Source of the DNA: Putridiphycobacter sp965230195
GTDB lineage: Bacteria; Bacteroidota; Bacteroidia; Flavobacteriales_D; Crocinitomicaceae
DNA: 64,000 bases
NCBI GenBank assembly: GCA_965230195.1
Contig: OZ245997.1
Span: forward strand, 1,488,001-1,552,000
Direction of reading: 5' to 3'
Shown here: positions 31,401-44,245 of the stretch, one piece after another
Numbering within the stretch: the stretch's first letter is position 1
Layout of the letters: each line of letters starts with the position of its first letter
Notes under the pieces: generated by a model
What the model saw: only the letters and a program-made list of their open reading frames with translations
Database searches by the model: none
What the model was told of the DNA's origin: nothing
Position numbers and translations under genes: made by a program

Positions 31401-32987
31401 ATGCAGGATCACTCCATTCGCCTCTTTTCGAGTCATAAACGCAAACGGACACCGTCTCCAGATGTCCCATCGACCCCATCGGCACCAGAGAGGCCCATTG
31501 TGCCACGGCCCTTGGCAGATGGCGTCTTTCCGGTTGAGGACGTCGCGTTTGAGCAGATCGGTCTGACGCAATGGCTCGCGAATACGTGTCGCGTTTACGG
31601 CATGGTCCGGCCAACGGATGTCCAGGCCGTCTGCATTCCACAGATTCTCGATGGGCGTCCCGTCATCGGTGTGGCCCAAACAGGAAGCGGCAAGACAGCG
31701 ACATTCGCCTTGCCGATTCTGCAAAAGCTCTCGAAGGATCCCTATGGAATCTACGCCCTTGTCTTAACACCAACGCGGTCGAAATCGAATTCAATCACAA
31801 ATGTAAAAAGACAGAAGTGTGATTCCAGGGAACTAGCCTTTCAGATACGTGATATCTTCAGTGCATTGGCCGCTGGTATGACATTCAGAGTATGTATGCC
31901 CTTAGATACCTGCCAGGATATGAGTGGTCGATCTGTTCTGTAGCATTGTGTCATCGTGGGTGGTCTCAAGTTGCGTGCTCAAGTCCTGCAATTGGCCAAG
32001 CGTCCACATGTCGTGATTTCTACGCCTGGTCGACTCTCGGTCATTCTCCTCACACTTTTTCAAGTTTTGCCGTTATCATATGTGTGTAGAGTATCATTGA
32101 CAATGACGGGCAGCTTTCTGCTTACTTTGCACGATTGGCTTTCTTCGTCGTCGATGAAGCCGATCAGATTCTCGATGCCTCCTTCGAATCAGATCTCCGT
32201 ACCATCCTATCCATTCTCCCAGCTAAACGCCAGACGCTGCTCTTCAGTGCAACGATGACACAAAATCTTATCCGACTTCAGAAACGCGCCATGCCCAATG
32301 CCTGCGTCTATCAAGTCATACCCACTACCCCTCTCCAACGATGCTCAGCGACGTCCACTGCCACTCCAGGTATACAAAGACATGAAGACGGTGCCCAGTC
32401 TCCATCAAGAGTATCTCTTTGTGCCACACAATGTCAAACATGTTTACCTGTATCATCTCCTGGAAGAGTTGGAGACGTTGGATATCGGTTCCGTGATGAT
32501 CTTCACCAGCACGTGTACTTCGTGTCGTCTCTTGGGCGCAACACTGCAGCATCTGGGTTGCGATGTCGTATTGATGCACTCCGGCATTCGACAGCGACAG
32601 CGTCTCCTAAATCTCCAGCAATTCAAGTCACGTCAAGTTTCGATGCTGGTGGCAACGGATCTGGCATCGAGGGGTCTGGATATCCCCAGTGTAGATATGG
32701 TGATCAACTTCGATGTGCCACACTTACCGCGGGACTACGTCCATCGAGTGGGACGCACAGCACGTGCCGGCAGATCTGGACGCGCTCTGAGCTTTGTCAG
32801 TCAGTACGATGTGGAACTGCTGCACAGAATTGAAGATCTCATAGGCGCTCAGCTCAGCGCCTTTGAAATGGATGAAGAAGCTGTTTTAAAAAGGATGAGA
32901 CGTGTCTTCGTCGCCAAGAAAGCAGCAACACTTCAAATCAAAAGGGAAGAGAAAGAAGAACGAGACAGACAAAAAGCGATGGAGTGA
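31401..32987 (+). CDS. DEAD-box RNA helicase, DDX49/Dbp8-like
   Basis: Likely acts in 40S ribosomal subunit assembly, the role of yeast Dbp8. ATG 31401 precedes a basic leader (SHKRKRTPSPD). The Q-motif region is FEQIGLTQWLANTCRVYG. Helicase motifs in order: AQTGSGKT (Walker A), PTR-ELAFQI with an intron of about 60 nt inside, TPGRL, VVDEADQIL (DEAD), SAT. In the second RecA domain: MIFTST, ATDLASRGLDIP, HRVGRTARAGRSG. The C-terminus is a Lys/Glu-rich tail (KREEKEERDRQKAME). Exons lie in several frames between 31770 and 32400, each bounded by short GT-AG introns. Length (about 440 residues) and motif spacing match DDX49. Confidence 0.9.
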
Positions 32988-33186
32988 TAATCTCTTCTTC
33001 TATAGGAACAATGTTTTCGTTCGTTATTACACAACAACAACATGATCGAAGCATCTTCACGATTCGCGTCCTTCAACGGACACATGACCGTGTAGTAGGA
33101 ATACGACACCACAGCACTCCATCATATACACGATAGCTCTTCCCAAGAACCGATAGAAATCATACAAAAAATGACATTAGAATAGA

Positions 33187-36100
33187 TTAGAACATGTTCT
33201 CGTAGATGTGGCCATGGACAGCTTCGTTGATGCCGACGATCAAGCTGAGATCGCTCGCCACGTCGATGACATCGTCCAGAAGGTATGTTGATCCAATTTT
33301 GGAGAGCATACTTTGGATGGCCTTCTTCGTCGAGGGTGCTTCTGAGGAGCTTCCAGCAACCAAGCAAATGCTCATTGCCTTCGTCAGTCCGTTATTGAGC
33401 GCCCTGAAACCTCCTTTCTCTCTGTTGATCAGGTTTATTAGGGTGTTATTAATGCTCTGTTCGACATCTGCCTCCATCCCTGCCATACGCGTCAATTCGC
33501 CTGTCAAATTGGTCAAATTCACATTGGGATGTTCCAAAATCAAAGCCAGTCTTGATTTCATCTCCAGCAGGTCTTCATGTGGAATGGTCTCTTGTTTCAC
33601 TTGCTGTAAGGTTAGAAGCGCTGCGGAGGTGACAACCAATCGCTGGAAAGCGTTTTGAATATTATGCAGGCGTTGGACGTCCAGGTGTAGTGTCTCTGGC
33701 ACATTGGCCGTTGTCAGGGGGACAGGAGCAGACACAAGATTAATCAGACCAATACGAAAGGCGGCTCTCCAGGAGGAGGGTGCAACTGGACTGATATACT
33801 GTACCTCAGGCCACTGCTCAAGTGGCGGTTCTGTCGACGAAGAAGACGAGGCGCATCCCACGCCAGAACGCATGGAAGAAGGAATGTTTGTTCGTGCTGC
33901 AACGAGCAATTCTACGCTGAGGGGTTCTAGAACCAGCTCCAACCCGCGCCGCCACTCAACAGCCTCTTCCATCCATTTCTTTGTCTTTGGCAGTTTCTCA
34001 ATGGGACTCTGACCCTGGACGAGACCAAAGGCATCGGCAAACTTGTCACGTCCATATTTGAGCGCTGCTGGTCCTGTCAGGACAGAAGACAGGGCACGGA
34101 TACGGGCATTGGCCAGATCGAATCGCAGGACTTTGAGCTGTGCATAGAGCAAACGCAAGGCACGGCAGATGGCTTTGGCCAGAGGTGCCCGTTCCCCTCG
34201 TTCCAGAGCTTCAATAATGTGCTCTCTGACTTTTTGCTGAGCCGAAATGGCTGCTTCATTGCGTGCCTCTGAACCGCATTCACGCAGCAATTCAGAAGTG
34301 TGTTCAAGCAAGTGCAGTAATCCACTCGCGTTGAGATTGTTGGAATCCTCTTTGTCTCCCTTGAGCAGCTTCATCAACTCAGCCTCGTCTTTGAGATGCT
34401 CGTTGACAATCTTGGCAGACGCTGTGTTGGGCAACATGGCAGAAAGGTCTGCGCCGATTTCAAGCAACATCGTACAGACATGGACAGCCGCTTCGCCAGA
34501 CTCAGATGCAAGTCTCTCTTCGACAGAATCCCAGAATGCCTTCTCTGCGATGCTGGTGATCTGCTTTTGCAATGCCTTGGTTGGAGACTGAGAGTCGCCT
34601 ACCCTCAATGTCGGCAGTGCTTCGTCCTCGGCTGCCACGGCGGACGACCAGATCTCTTCGATCATGTCACTCTCGAGTTGGTAGTTGCGATTGTAGAGGA
34701 GTTCCCACACAAAAGCCTCGTTCTTTGCGCTGATGGGCATTCCATCAACAACGGGATCTATGGGACCACGTCTCGGATGACGCGATCCGTTGCCGGATCC
34801 TGTGTTTCCAGAGCTGCTGCTCGAACCGCCATCGGTGGGTGGCTTCTGAGACGTCGAAGAGAATGAGCTATCGGATTCACTTGCGCCATTGCCATCACTC
34901 GATGAGCCTCCCTTCTTCTTCTCTTCGTCATACTGACCGCGGCAGTCCTCAAGCGCAGCATCGAACTTTTTGAGTCCGGCTTTTCCGGAGAGACGCTCGA
35001 CACGTTCACGCAACAACTGATGATCATGCTGAACTTGTTTCACTATGTTTGCCAAATCTGAATTATTCTGGACTTTCTCGGAATGGATATCGCCATCGAC
35101 CTTGCGCAGCATAGACAGTTGCATCTTGCTGGCCATACGAATAAGAGATTCCGCCAACCCCGCTGCATCGTGCAGCTTCCATGCCACAAATTGCTCCAGA
35201 TATGTCACCCAACGATCATCAAATGCATTGAATAGCTCTGAGAAGCTCGGCAAGTCCACAACACCAGAACACTGTCCAGGTGTTCCTGGATCGCTCACGG
35301 GTTGAAGATAACGCTGAACAAGTTTCTCGAACGCCTCGATCATGTCCTTCGAAGAGGCCGACAGTGCAGACTCCCGTTCTCCCTTGTTACTGAACACCAC
35401 TTCTGGATGGTTCAAAATCATATAGGCACACAGAAAGACCCGTGTTGGATAACGCTCAAGTTTGTTCTTTGGTGTCTTGGGATACAGCCTCCTCAACAGA
35501 GCCGTACAGTCATGCACTCCTTTGCTTCTTCCCAGCAGCTTCGTCTTGACACGATTCAAGAATGCCTAACATCCAACAGCAGATAACGCCAAATGGCTTG
35601 ATCAGATTTTTAGATGCTACTTTGACGGCCGTTATTGTCTCCTCAGACTGAAGATGTGCCGCAAATTCTTCAAAGGGATCCTTGAGCTCGGCTTTGGTGA
35701 GATTGCCAGATGGTGTCTCGAGTGCTTCTTTGTCGTCCAGGGAGGGACTCAAGAAGGTGATGCTCGTTTTCAGGACAGCGACGGCGAGTTCCTTCGTCGT
35801 TCTGTTGCTGTCCCTGAATGAGAGCCAGACATTCTGAAGCAGGCGACTCGATCCTGATCGTCTGAGTTTTTCTCTTGTCGTAGCCTGGCGCTTGAGAAAC
35901 TGCGTTTCTGACTTCTCAGCATTGACGGCAACACGGACAGTGCAGACTTCATGACGACGATCTGCTGCCGTCTGCAGTTTCACAAGGAGGCACGATCGCT
36001 TCAGTTCCGTATCACGTTCTTCGTTGAGGCGACGCATCTTGCTCACATGCTTTGCATGACGCACCTTGTCGCCAGCTTTGCTCGATGCAGCAGCCAGAAT

Positions 36101-36894
36101 GGCAGTGCGTGCATTATCCGCCTGAAACACGACCCATCTTCGTAACCCCTGTCCACGAAGACAGCAGACAAAGACTGACTTGGACGAGCCTCTCTCCGAG
36201 CTGTTTCTTCGTCTCTTCTCTTTCCTGTTCCTCCTTCTCTTGCACTTGAGCCTAAAGAGCAAAAGAGTGAGACAGTCATCTCTCACTTTATCATGGGGGT
36301 CACGAGTTTTGAGAAGACAAGCTCGTGTGCTGCACTGAGACGTTCCTTCTCTGCTTCTATCAGAGCGAGACGGCGTGTTTCGGCGGCATTGAGAGTCTCG
36401 TAGAGCTTCTGCGCTAAGAGCTCTTGCCGTTCGTTGACACGTTCTGCCGCGAGTTCGGACCGTTGAATCATGGCCGTCGCTTTGGAACGGACATGTTCCA
36501 GACGCACGCGTCTTTTCGCTTCGGCAAAGGCAAGCTTCTCTTCTAGTCTTTTTGCAAGGACGGCACTTTGTTCGGCAATTCTGCGGCGCACTTGGGCCGA
36601 CCTCTTAGATTTGCGCGTCAACCATAGCTTGAACTCCTGAACGTACCAACACGTCGGCCACAGAAACACACGGCGCAGCCACACCTCTCTTCTTTTTTCG
36701 GCGCGTTGAAGGCGCGAGACAAGGTCTTCGAGCGTTGCGTCTCGGTTGGCTTCGCGGGTTGTCTCCCACTCTTTCCATTTGTCGCGAACTTGTTTTGGAA
36801 GAGGTGCACAACAGTTGCGCATGTCGATTTGAAAGGCGGCGGCGCGCCGGGTCGTCGGAGCCGTTGTTGGCATGGATTTGACGGAAGGCTCCAT
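33187..36894 (-). CDS. T-complex protein 11 (TCP11) domain protein, plant type
   Basis: Three large exons on the minus strand (36894-36283, about 36240-35570 and about 35560-33187). The start ATG at 36894 sits in an ACCATGG context. The N-terminal half is charged, helical and Lys/Arg/Glu-rich (ERLSAAHELVFSKLV, QRAEKRREVWLRR), as in the plant TCP11 family. The third exon begins near the TCP11 domain: YPTRVFLCAYMILNHPEVVF, then GERESALSASSKDMIEAFEKL. It runs about 790 codons to DVIDVASDLSLIVGINEAVHG at the C-terminus. A Ser/Gly-rich linker lies at about residues 220-260 of that exon. Plant members have poorly known roles; the animal protein acts in sperm signalling. Assignment to the family is firm, function is not. 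Confidence 0.82.
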
Positions 36895-38302
36895 GGTAAC
36901 TCGCTCCAAATAGTAAAATACAACGCAAGTCGTTCTGGTAACACGACGAAGTCAATTCACCGACATCGAAGTCTACGCTTTGTCGCATCAACCAAGTGGC
37001 AATTGGTGATGTGACGTTTCTATTTTCTAGGCATGTGACCGTCGTGAAGAATTCTGCTCTTATCTGTTGAATTCTGAATGTCTCATGACCAAAAGGCGAC
37101 ATCAGCATGTGATACACAGCCGAAGACCACATCTCTTGGAACCTGGTAAAAATCAAATGTCCATGCATCCGATTAAAGAAGCTGTCATGAAGGGATCTTC
37201 GTCGTTCCATTTTGTGATGGAACTGTGGAGCTGCTGGGAAGTTGGTCAGACAGCAAAATGAGATATCATGTGTACGATTATGTGAAATAAAACATAATAA
37301 AAAACGATCAGTTTTGTCCTTCATGCTGTTCTTTTCAGAAGGTGTCTCGAACACAGAGAATGTATGAGCACAGAGAAAGTGAATATTTAGGCGTCCTATG
37401 GAGTATAAAGATGTTTCTTCTGCCCAGAGATGGACTTCAACATCAATCGATTAAGGATTCATCCATTCGAATGTCATCTCTCTTTAGCCTTCCGGCATGT
37501 TCAAAGTGCGTCGCTTAGAAGAAGGTATTCATCTATAGCACCCATTACTAGTCGCAGAACGGTCTTCGTCACGAACTCGATTCCCGCAGAAAGGAATGCG
37601 CTGAATGGGGATTGTTAAGACAGCGGCGTAGATGTTAGTCCGCCATGCTGGTTACGCAATGGCTCATTATATGATCTCTGCAGATCGTAGATGAAGAAAC
37701 ACAGCTTTGATGGCTTGTCATTCTTGCCACGTCTGCATCAACAGTCTAAGGTGATTTCTATGATGGTTAAACTGTGGGTGGGATACGTTGTGTTATTGAA
37801 ATACTCTGTCGATGCACCACTCTGAGTCCTGTCTATGAACTTATCTGTCTAAAAGGCGTGACCTTGAATCTCGACGGACATGCATTTTTATATCCAATGT
37901 GCAATTCCTATGTTATGGAACAGACCAAAGCTGTGCGCGAGAGAGAAGGTCGAAGAATCGCAGGATCTCAAAGAGTGTTATGGCAGAGTCGATCACAGAA
38001 CACAGAACGCGTTATTATGGAATAAAAAGCAAAACATGCATTGGAATGAATGCTCAATTTGTGTGACCTTGAGGTGTAGAATGAAAAGCTCAGTACGAAG
38101 AAGGTACAGAAAGGAGCGCTTCAATCTGTCTGGCTTTCATAGGGGTAAGAATTTTCAGTTTTTGACACCTTTACAAGAAAAGGGGCATTTGAAGGACCGT
38201 GATGGTCTATATAGCTGTCACTTCACAAAGAACTTTTGAAAGAGTCTAACGTTTTGGCCAACAATCCCCGACAAACGAAAGAATATATCTAAACAACAGG
38301 GC
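36895..38302. other. Intergenic region without a supported gene
   Basis: About 1.4 kb, AT-rich in its right half, with only short frames lacking motifs. The left end must carry the TCP11 promoter. No repeats or RNA gene were recognised. Confidence 0.45.
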
Positions 38303-38713
38303 TCATTCAACTGTGCAAGATTTGAGTTCGTCGCGTCTAACAGTCACTGACGTGACACGCTCCCCTTTAACATCCAACAATGATAGCCTTCGTGGCCTAG
38401 TCCGAAACCCGCCTCGATGCCGCCACCCTTTGTCCTTTTCTGAAGGTTTGTTTCCGGTAAGGCTTAACTTAACTTTCGTGTACATTCCTTGAAAGAAGTC
38501 ACTTTTGACGTCATCCAGTAGCGATAGAATCTTCTCTGTATAGCTCGAATTGCTCAAGGCGAACACCTTGTTCAGACGCTCCGACGAACGCGCCATCGTA
38601 ACCGTGCGATCCTTCTCTTTCCCCGACGACCGACGTTTCATCCACGCCTTTGATAACCGTTCATGTTTGAAATGCCCGGAACATCGACACCGGCGTGATT
38701 GCCAAGGCATCAT
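38303..38713 (-). CDS. Basic hypothetical protein, 136 residues
   Basis: An uninterrupted ATG-to-stop frame, very basic (for example SKAWMKRRSSGKEKDR and RTRPRRLSL), with a central helical part (SSERLNKVFALSNSS, LLDDVKSDFF). I do not recognise a family. It is divergent to the PUF gene with 52 bp between start codons, a spacing seen at several real gene pairs here. That supports it being a real gene, though weakly. It could be a nuclear or ribosomal protein by composition; this is a guess. Confidence 0.4.
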   Translation of the reverse strand: MMPWQSRRCRCSGHFKHERLSKAWMKRRSSGKEKDRTVTMARSSERLNKVFALSNSSYTEKILSLLDDVKSDFFQGMYTKVKLSLTGNKPSEKDKGWRHRGGFRTRPRRLSLLDVKGERVTSVTVRRDELKSCTVE

Positions 38714-38765
38714 GTCTCGTAATCTATCTTACTGACGCTTCGGCCCTTGGAACAAAGAAAACCGA

Positions 38766-40794
38766 ATGAGTCGCCCAACAACCAACCCGAAAGTGAACAG
38801 TGACCTGCTGCTCTTTCAGTTGATGTCCAAAAATGCACAGAGCTGGGCGTCCTTGACTTCTGAACAGGATCTCGACGATTTGATTCCGGAGTCTGTACGA
38901 TCTGAGGTTTTTCAAAACAACACCGTCTGCACAGGAAGTACCACCATCGTTCCTTCTCGTCCGACTCTCCGCTGCGAGGGCGATTCAGATTTCCTCCGAC
39001 CTCTTCCAGAAAGCATAAAAACGCAGGCCGATGCCGGTGACAGTCCAAGAGCGCTGAACGAACCGATCTTTGGATTCACCGAATCGCCTTTCGCCGTTTC
39101 GCCCGAACAGATTCGTTCCCTCGATTCCTTGTTCGATGGTTATATATCTCCGGATCACTACGAGCCACAAGCCGACCTCCTCTCGCCGTTTCGCTTGGCG
39201 CTAGAGATCGAGTGTAAACGCAAGCAACTGGAGGCACAACAACGGCATGCGCTGCAATACATTCCTGCTCTACATCCTGGCTATTCCACGGTTCTTCCAG
39301 CCTCGCCGCCGTCAGAGTCGACGCACACATGTCCAACGAATGCGCTGGCGTCTGCTTGCTTGCCATCTGCCTCGGAACACACTGTGAAAGCGACCGGCGA
39401 CGTGGAGCAATGTCGAAGCTCTGGACTCGGCAACGAGGCGCCTTCTTTGCAGAGCGTTCAGTCAATCTCGCCGCCGAAACAGAATTCAAAGACGCCGTGT
39501 CGATGGGAACATAAACCGAAAAACGATGTTCGCACAGAAAACGCGCTTTTCGTTGGATGACGTGTTTTTTCGCAGGAAACCTGCCGAACGCGCAGCAAAC
39601 AGAAAACCGGTTTCTTGACTGCCTTTAAACAGAGAAGCGGTAACGGATATCGCCTTTCGGTCTCTCCAGCACTGCCATCCATTCTCTTGAACATCTGACA
39701 TCTGTAGGATCTCTGGGGACATATGATCTTTCTGTCCCAAGACCAGATTGGTAGCAGGCAAGAACGCCGAATTCTATCGCGTATGTTCGCCATTTCTGTT
39801 TTCTTTAGGTTTCTTCAAAAAGAGCTGCCAACTGCCAGCGCATCCGAACAGCAACGTTATTTTCAAGAGATATCGCAACAAGCGCTCACCATTGCCAGCG
39901 ATGTTTTTGGCAATTTTATCATCCAGGTGCTCCTCGAGTCCAATAATCCTGTCATCTCCAGAAAACTGGTCGAGATCATTAAGTCTCATATGATGGATCT
40001 CAGTACCAGGCCCTACGGCTGTCGAGTTGTTCAGAAAGCGATCGAGACCCTTCCCTACGATGGCAAGAAATATCTGGCAGCTTCACTCGAGGGCAATGTC
40101 GAAAGCTGCGCACATAACGAGCACGGCAATCATGTGCTGCAGCGATGTTTACATCATATCCAAGCCCAAGACATCGCCTTTGCGTACAGTACCATCGCCG
40201 ACAGAACGCGAACTATGTCCAAAGACCGTTATGGATGTCGCGTGGTACAAAGAGCCATCGAGAATGGCGACTCGGGGAAGCTAACCGATCCGATCCGACG
40301 TCGAATCGTCATACACGCCGTGGAGTTTGCTTCGGACGAGTTTGCGAACTTCGTTGTGCAAAAGCTTCTCCTCACGGGTACTCCTCCGACGGTCGAACGT
40401 ATGGCCGTCAGTTTCATGCCGCATTTGCGCTGGCTGAGCTGCCAGAAATATCCGAGCAATGTTGTCGAGACACTTCTTTCTGTCTGTTCCCTGCAGACAG
40501 CTCTGAGAATAAAACTCAATATTCTCGGCACCGAAGAACGGCACAGCGATGTCCCGTTGACGTCACTGATGCGTGACCGATTTGGAAGATACGTCCTCGA
40601 GAAGCTAATCAAGGTACACAGATTGCGCTCATCGGACGGTCTCGTCTATTTTTCTTTTGGTTTAGTTCTGTACCCCTTTCGAGCGGACGATGATCAAGAA
40701 TACCGCTCAGTACCTTTTGCTATCCGTTCGCGGCGACGCGAGGCAACGGAGTCTGACAAGACGTCTCCATCGCTTGCTGGATCAGTTGTGATGT
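38766..40794 (+). CDS. Pumilio-family (PUF) RNA-binding protein
   Basis: PUF proteins bind 3' UTR motifs and repress or decay mRNAs. The N-terminal ~260 residues (ATG 38766) are low-complexity and Ser/Pro-rich. The repeat domain begins LSQDQIGSR and, across a GC-AG intron, FLQKELPTA. Repeats continue: DVFGNFIIQVLLE, RPYGCRVVQKAIE, NEHGNHVLQRCL, DRYGCRVVQRAIE, DEFANFVVQKLL, QKYPSNVVETLL and DRFGRYVLEKLIK. That gives eight units. The RNA-contacting triplets are of the usual S/N/C-x-x-x-Q type, with SNVVE and GRYVLE in the last two. The final exon ends LTRRLHRLLDQL at 40794. Splicing around 39560-39710 is not fully resolved. Confidence 0.88.
39758..39808 (+). other. Candidate GC-AG intron in the PUF gene
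   Basis: The donor is AG|GCAAGA, the classical GC-donor consensus, and the acceptor TTCTTTAG|G. Removing 51 nt turns the frame into DQIGSR-FLQKELPTA, exactly the PUF repeat-1 pattern DQxGSRFxQ. Using the downstream GT instead inserts extra residues into the helix. Confidence 0.6.
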
Positions 40795-40981
40795 GACTGG
40801 GGGCGGTCGATGATGCTGCGTCGACGATCGAATCTCGAGGCAGGTGTCTGCCACATTTCGATGCTCTCTTCCAAATCGAGGCAAACAATTTCGTATCACG
40901 CAATCGCTCTATAGACACCATGCACTGTTGGACACTTGGATGTTTAAACATTGGCACAAGGGCAGCAGTGCTCGAGCCAGT

Positions 40982-42462
40982 TTAATTGTAAACCATGTAC
41001 TTTGGCGTGGCGCTGAATTTTTGGTATCCCTTGATGACTTTGTTGACAGCATCCAAGAAGTCTTTCTCTGTTACTGTTTTTCTGCGTGCTCGAATGGCAT
41101 ACATACCAGCTTCTGTGCAGACACTCCGAATATCTGCGCCCGTGGAGTTGTGACACTGTCTCGATAATAGCTCGAAGCGAATATCCCTTTCGCAGTTCAT
41201 GGTCCTGGTGTGGATCTTGAAAATCTGAGTGCGGCCGTCCAAATCTGGAAGTCCAAACTCCACCTTGCGATCGAGCCTCCCTGGACGCAGCAGGGCTGGA
41301 TCCAAGGTATCTGGCCGATTCGTCGCCATGAGAACCTACATCCATTGTGTCAAATCTGGTCGACAGATAGAGGATGGGTGGGCACCTTGATGTTGCCACG
41401 GCTGTCGAAGCCATCCAGTTGATTAACGATCTCGAGCATCGTTCGTTGGACCTCGTTGTCCCCTCCAGCGCCATCGTCAAAACGCGCACCGCCGATCGCA
41501 TCGACTTCGTCAAAGAAAACGATACAGGCTTTCTTGGAACGCGCCATCTGGAACAGCTCCCGCACCATCCGCGCTCCTTCACCCACATACTTCTGCACCA
41601 GTTCAGAACCGATCACACGAATAAAACACGCGTCGGTGCGATTCGCAACAGCACGTGCCAACAATGTCTTTCCGGTGCCTAACACAACACGCATGTGGTT
41701 TTTGCTGGTGTTTGGCTTGGGAGATACCTGGCGGGCCGTAACAGAGCACTCCTTTTGGCGGATCGATGCCTAGCTGGACGAACTTTTCGGGATGAAGCAT
41801 CGGCATCTCCACAACCTCACGAAGCTTATCGATCTGTTCCTTACAGCCGCCAACATCACTGTACGTGACATCTGGCTTCTCTTCCACCGTCATCATCGTT
41901 ACGGTCGGATCAATCTTCGGCGGAAGGGGAATCTGAATCTGATAGCGATTTCGATCCACGCTGCACATAACACTCCATCTCCATCATAACCGAAACGAAG
42001 GAGATCGTACCCGACTCGCATCCCCTCTTCGATATCTGTCGGAGCGACACGTTCTCCAAGGCTCACAACGAACTTTGCAATCTGCTTCACATTGATGACG
42101 TACTTCGCATCGTCCGTTCCTTGATTGATGATCTTGGTGCAGCGCGCCACCTAAAGCAGCAGAACAGATGTCGCCTCACGCACAGACGCCCATTGACGGT
42201 CCATCCACACTTGCAGAGGCTGTTCTTCCTGCATCATCTGCTTGTCCGAAGCAAGGTCCCACCGACTTGGAGGTGCCAGGCCTGTGTCGGATTCTTTCAC
42301 GCCGGTCAGTCCATTGACACGCGCGAGAATCTCCTTCACGTCGTTCTCTGTCTGACGTATAGGCGCAGCATAGGGGCCCATTCCATAGTGTTTCAGAAAC
42401 ACAATGTCGTCCTCATCGAGGGCCTTCACCGGAGCTTCGTCGTCGTTCACTTCGTCGGCCAT
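40982..42462 (-). CDS. RPT1: 26S proteasome regulatory ATPase RPT1 (PSMC2)
   Basis: One of the six AAA+ ATPases of the 19S base that unfold substrates. From ATG 42462 (MADEVNDDEAPVKALDEDD) the coiled-coil N-terminus and OB fold follow (KYVINVKQIAKFVV, LGERVAP). The AAA domain holds EKPDVTYSDVGGCKEQI, the Walker A GPPG-TGKTLLARAVA split by an intron, Walker B CIVFFDEVDAIGG, sensor region MATNRPDTLDPALLRPGRLD and the arginine-finger stretch. It ends KFSATPKYMVYN, matching the RPT1 tail. Four introns of about 50-60 nt are visible. The gene converges on the PUF gene, with 187 bp between stops. Assignment to RPT1 rather than other RPTs rests on N- and C-terminal sequences. Confidence 0.93.
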
Positions 42463-42784
42463 TTTTCGTCGAGCGAGCGCGAAGGTAGACACGTCAAAAT
42501 GCAGCACATTTAAAGCATCGATTTTTTTTCATGTTCACAACCGTCTGGGTAACCTGTTAGCTTTGACAGAGACTAAGAATAAATCTCACTTCACCAAGGG
42601 ATTGCCAGAAGAGGAATCATCCATTCATTGAGAGAGGATGATGCACATTTGTACAGCTCTGGTGATGGAAACATGCACGGTCGCGCATTCATTCCCAGGT
42701 GCAATAACAAAAAAGAACGTTCAGGCCCACGCAATCGATCGAACAATTTATGCTATCTCCAAAGAGAACGCATAAGCCAGAAAT

Positions 42785-43573
42785 TCAGCTGCGTTTCTTA
42801 TGCGTCTTGATTCTGAAGATAGTAATGGTTGCTGCCAATCCAGCAAGAATCAGAAAACGAATCAAGTTTCCTCTCTTGTTGGAAAGGGGCTCTGCATCAG
42901 GTTCGTCATCGGGCACCTCCTCATCTACGACACACCATTCCAGTCATCGACGATGCGTCTATGGGACGATACCTTGTGCACGGGATTCGCCTTCTTCAAT
43001 AGTTGGCACACTCGGGACATTGGGTCCAGTACGAAGCGTTACCCTTATATACCCTCCCAAAGACGAGTCTGTTTCACCAGGCTTGAATAATTCAAATGCT
43101 TTGTCAATTGGAACAGCCTCCATAATGTCTTTGACGAAAATTCCTGCTTAGGAAGTCACACACAGAGTCGTATAGAATGGGATGCGTACCGCAGGCGGCA
43201 ACAACTGATGTCGATTTCTTGGCGGTTGGTTCTCGGGGTTTCTCTTTGCACAACATAATGCGGAGCTCCTTCGAGGCATCGGTCAGTTCCAGTCTGAGAT
43301 CCTGACGCCAATTCATCGAATAGTTTTCGACCGTCTGCGTAAATGTTGTCGCTTTTTGAACCTTTGCCCCGCCACGGACCTCAACTAAAGCACCGTGGAC
43401 AGCGGAAGCTGAAAACGCGGATTTCTTCCTCGGAAATGCTCACCGCGTACATATCCCTCCTTGAACGCGTCGTCCCAAACGGGCTCCTGTTCTTTTGATA
43501 AACCCCACGCTTCGTGGACAGTCATGAATAGGAATTGTTTCTTCGGGGCGGCGCCGTTTCCTGACTCCGTCAT
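42785..43573 (-). CDS. C2-domain tail-anchored membrane protein
   Basis: From ATG 43573 (MTESGNGAAPKKQFLF) exons encode a C2-like beta sandwich: LFMTVHEAWGLSKEQ, then, after an intron, VRGGAKVQKATTFTQTVE, WRQDLRLELTDASKELRI. After another intron come VPIDKAFELFKPG and GGYIRVTLRTGPN. A last exon has an acidic stretch (DEEVPDDEPDAEP) and ends with one hydrophobic helix and a basic tail (LIRFLILAGLAATITIF, then RIKTHKKRS). That makes it a tail-anchored protein facing the cytosol. Likely a membrane or lipid-binding adaptor; the partner is unknown. The calcium-binding aspartates are not obvious. Intron borders fit GT-AG of about 45-60 nt. Confidence 0.55.
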
Positions 43574-44245
43574 GGTTGTTTCGGTTACTACTGTCAACGA
43601 AGCGGCTACGTCTACAAAGCGCGAGGGATTGTTTGTCGCTGCAAACCTGCAAAGCGTATCGCTGACTCAGCGATTTTTTGCGAAGGAATGGGTAATGAAA
43701 CCGCAGTCGCAGAGATCGCGAGTCGCTTCGCACGTTTTCTAAGAAATGATGCGACATGATCGAGGGCTTTCCGTGCTTAATGAATGTCAGACGGAAGAGA
43801 TTAATGGTGATCCGGTGCACTAACTAAATCCCTGTTCAGGGAGTGGTATGTATGTAACCATCATGCCTGAAGCAATGGCATTTCTCGCAGACAACAAAAA
43901 AAACGAGCTGAGTGTTCATCTACCTGAGTTTTATTAGAACACGCCCAACATCAAGGTACTGGAGGGAATGAAACAGACGAAAGCACGATCCTTGACGAAC
44001 CGAAGAGCTTATCAGATCAGGAAGATCATACAGCTGCTTAAAGGGATCGTCGTTGTTAGAAACAGTCACAGATTTCCACAACAAATGAGACACACACCAA
44101 CATGAGGAACAGTGCCTGTCCAGTGCGTATTTCATCAAGGGTCAGGGGATCAAAATGCGAAACAACCAACCATTCAATCGATCAATCAACCTAACTGAGT
44201 CAAGCACGCTTCATCAGGCTGCTCGACAATCCATTACCGGCCAAT
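43574..44245. other. Intergenic region, nothing supported
   Basis: The left part must hold the promoter of the C2 gene; the right part holds the 3' UTR of the 4E-T-like gene. Short frames here (for example 72 codons on the minus strand at 43920-44138) lack support. Confidence 0.4.

Noticed and set aside
32135..32833. A 232-codon plus-strand frame inside the helicase region
   Set aside because: Only its first ~50 codons are a helicase exon; beyond the intron it is out of frame, and the true frame carries the second RecA motifs.
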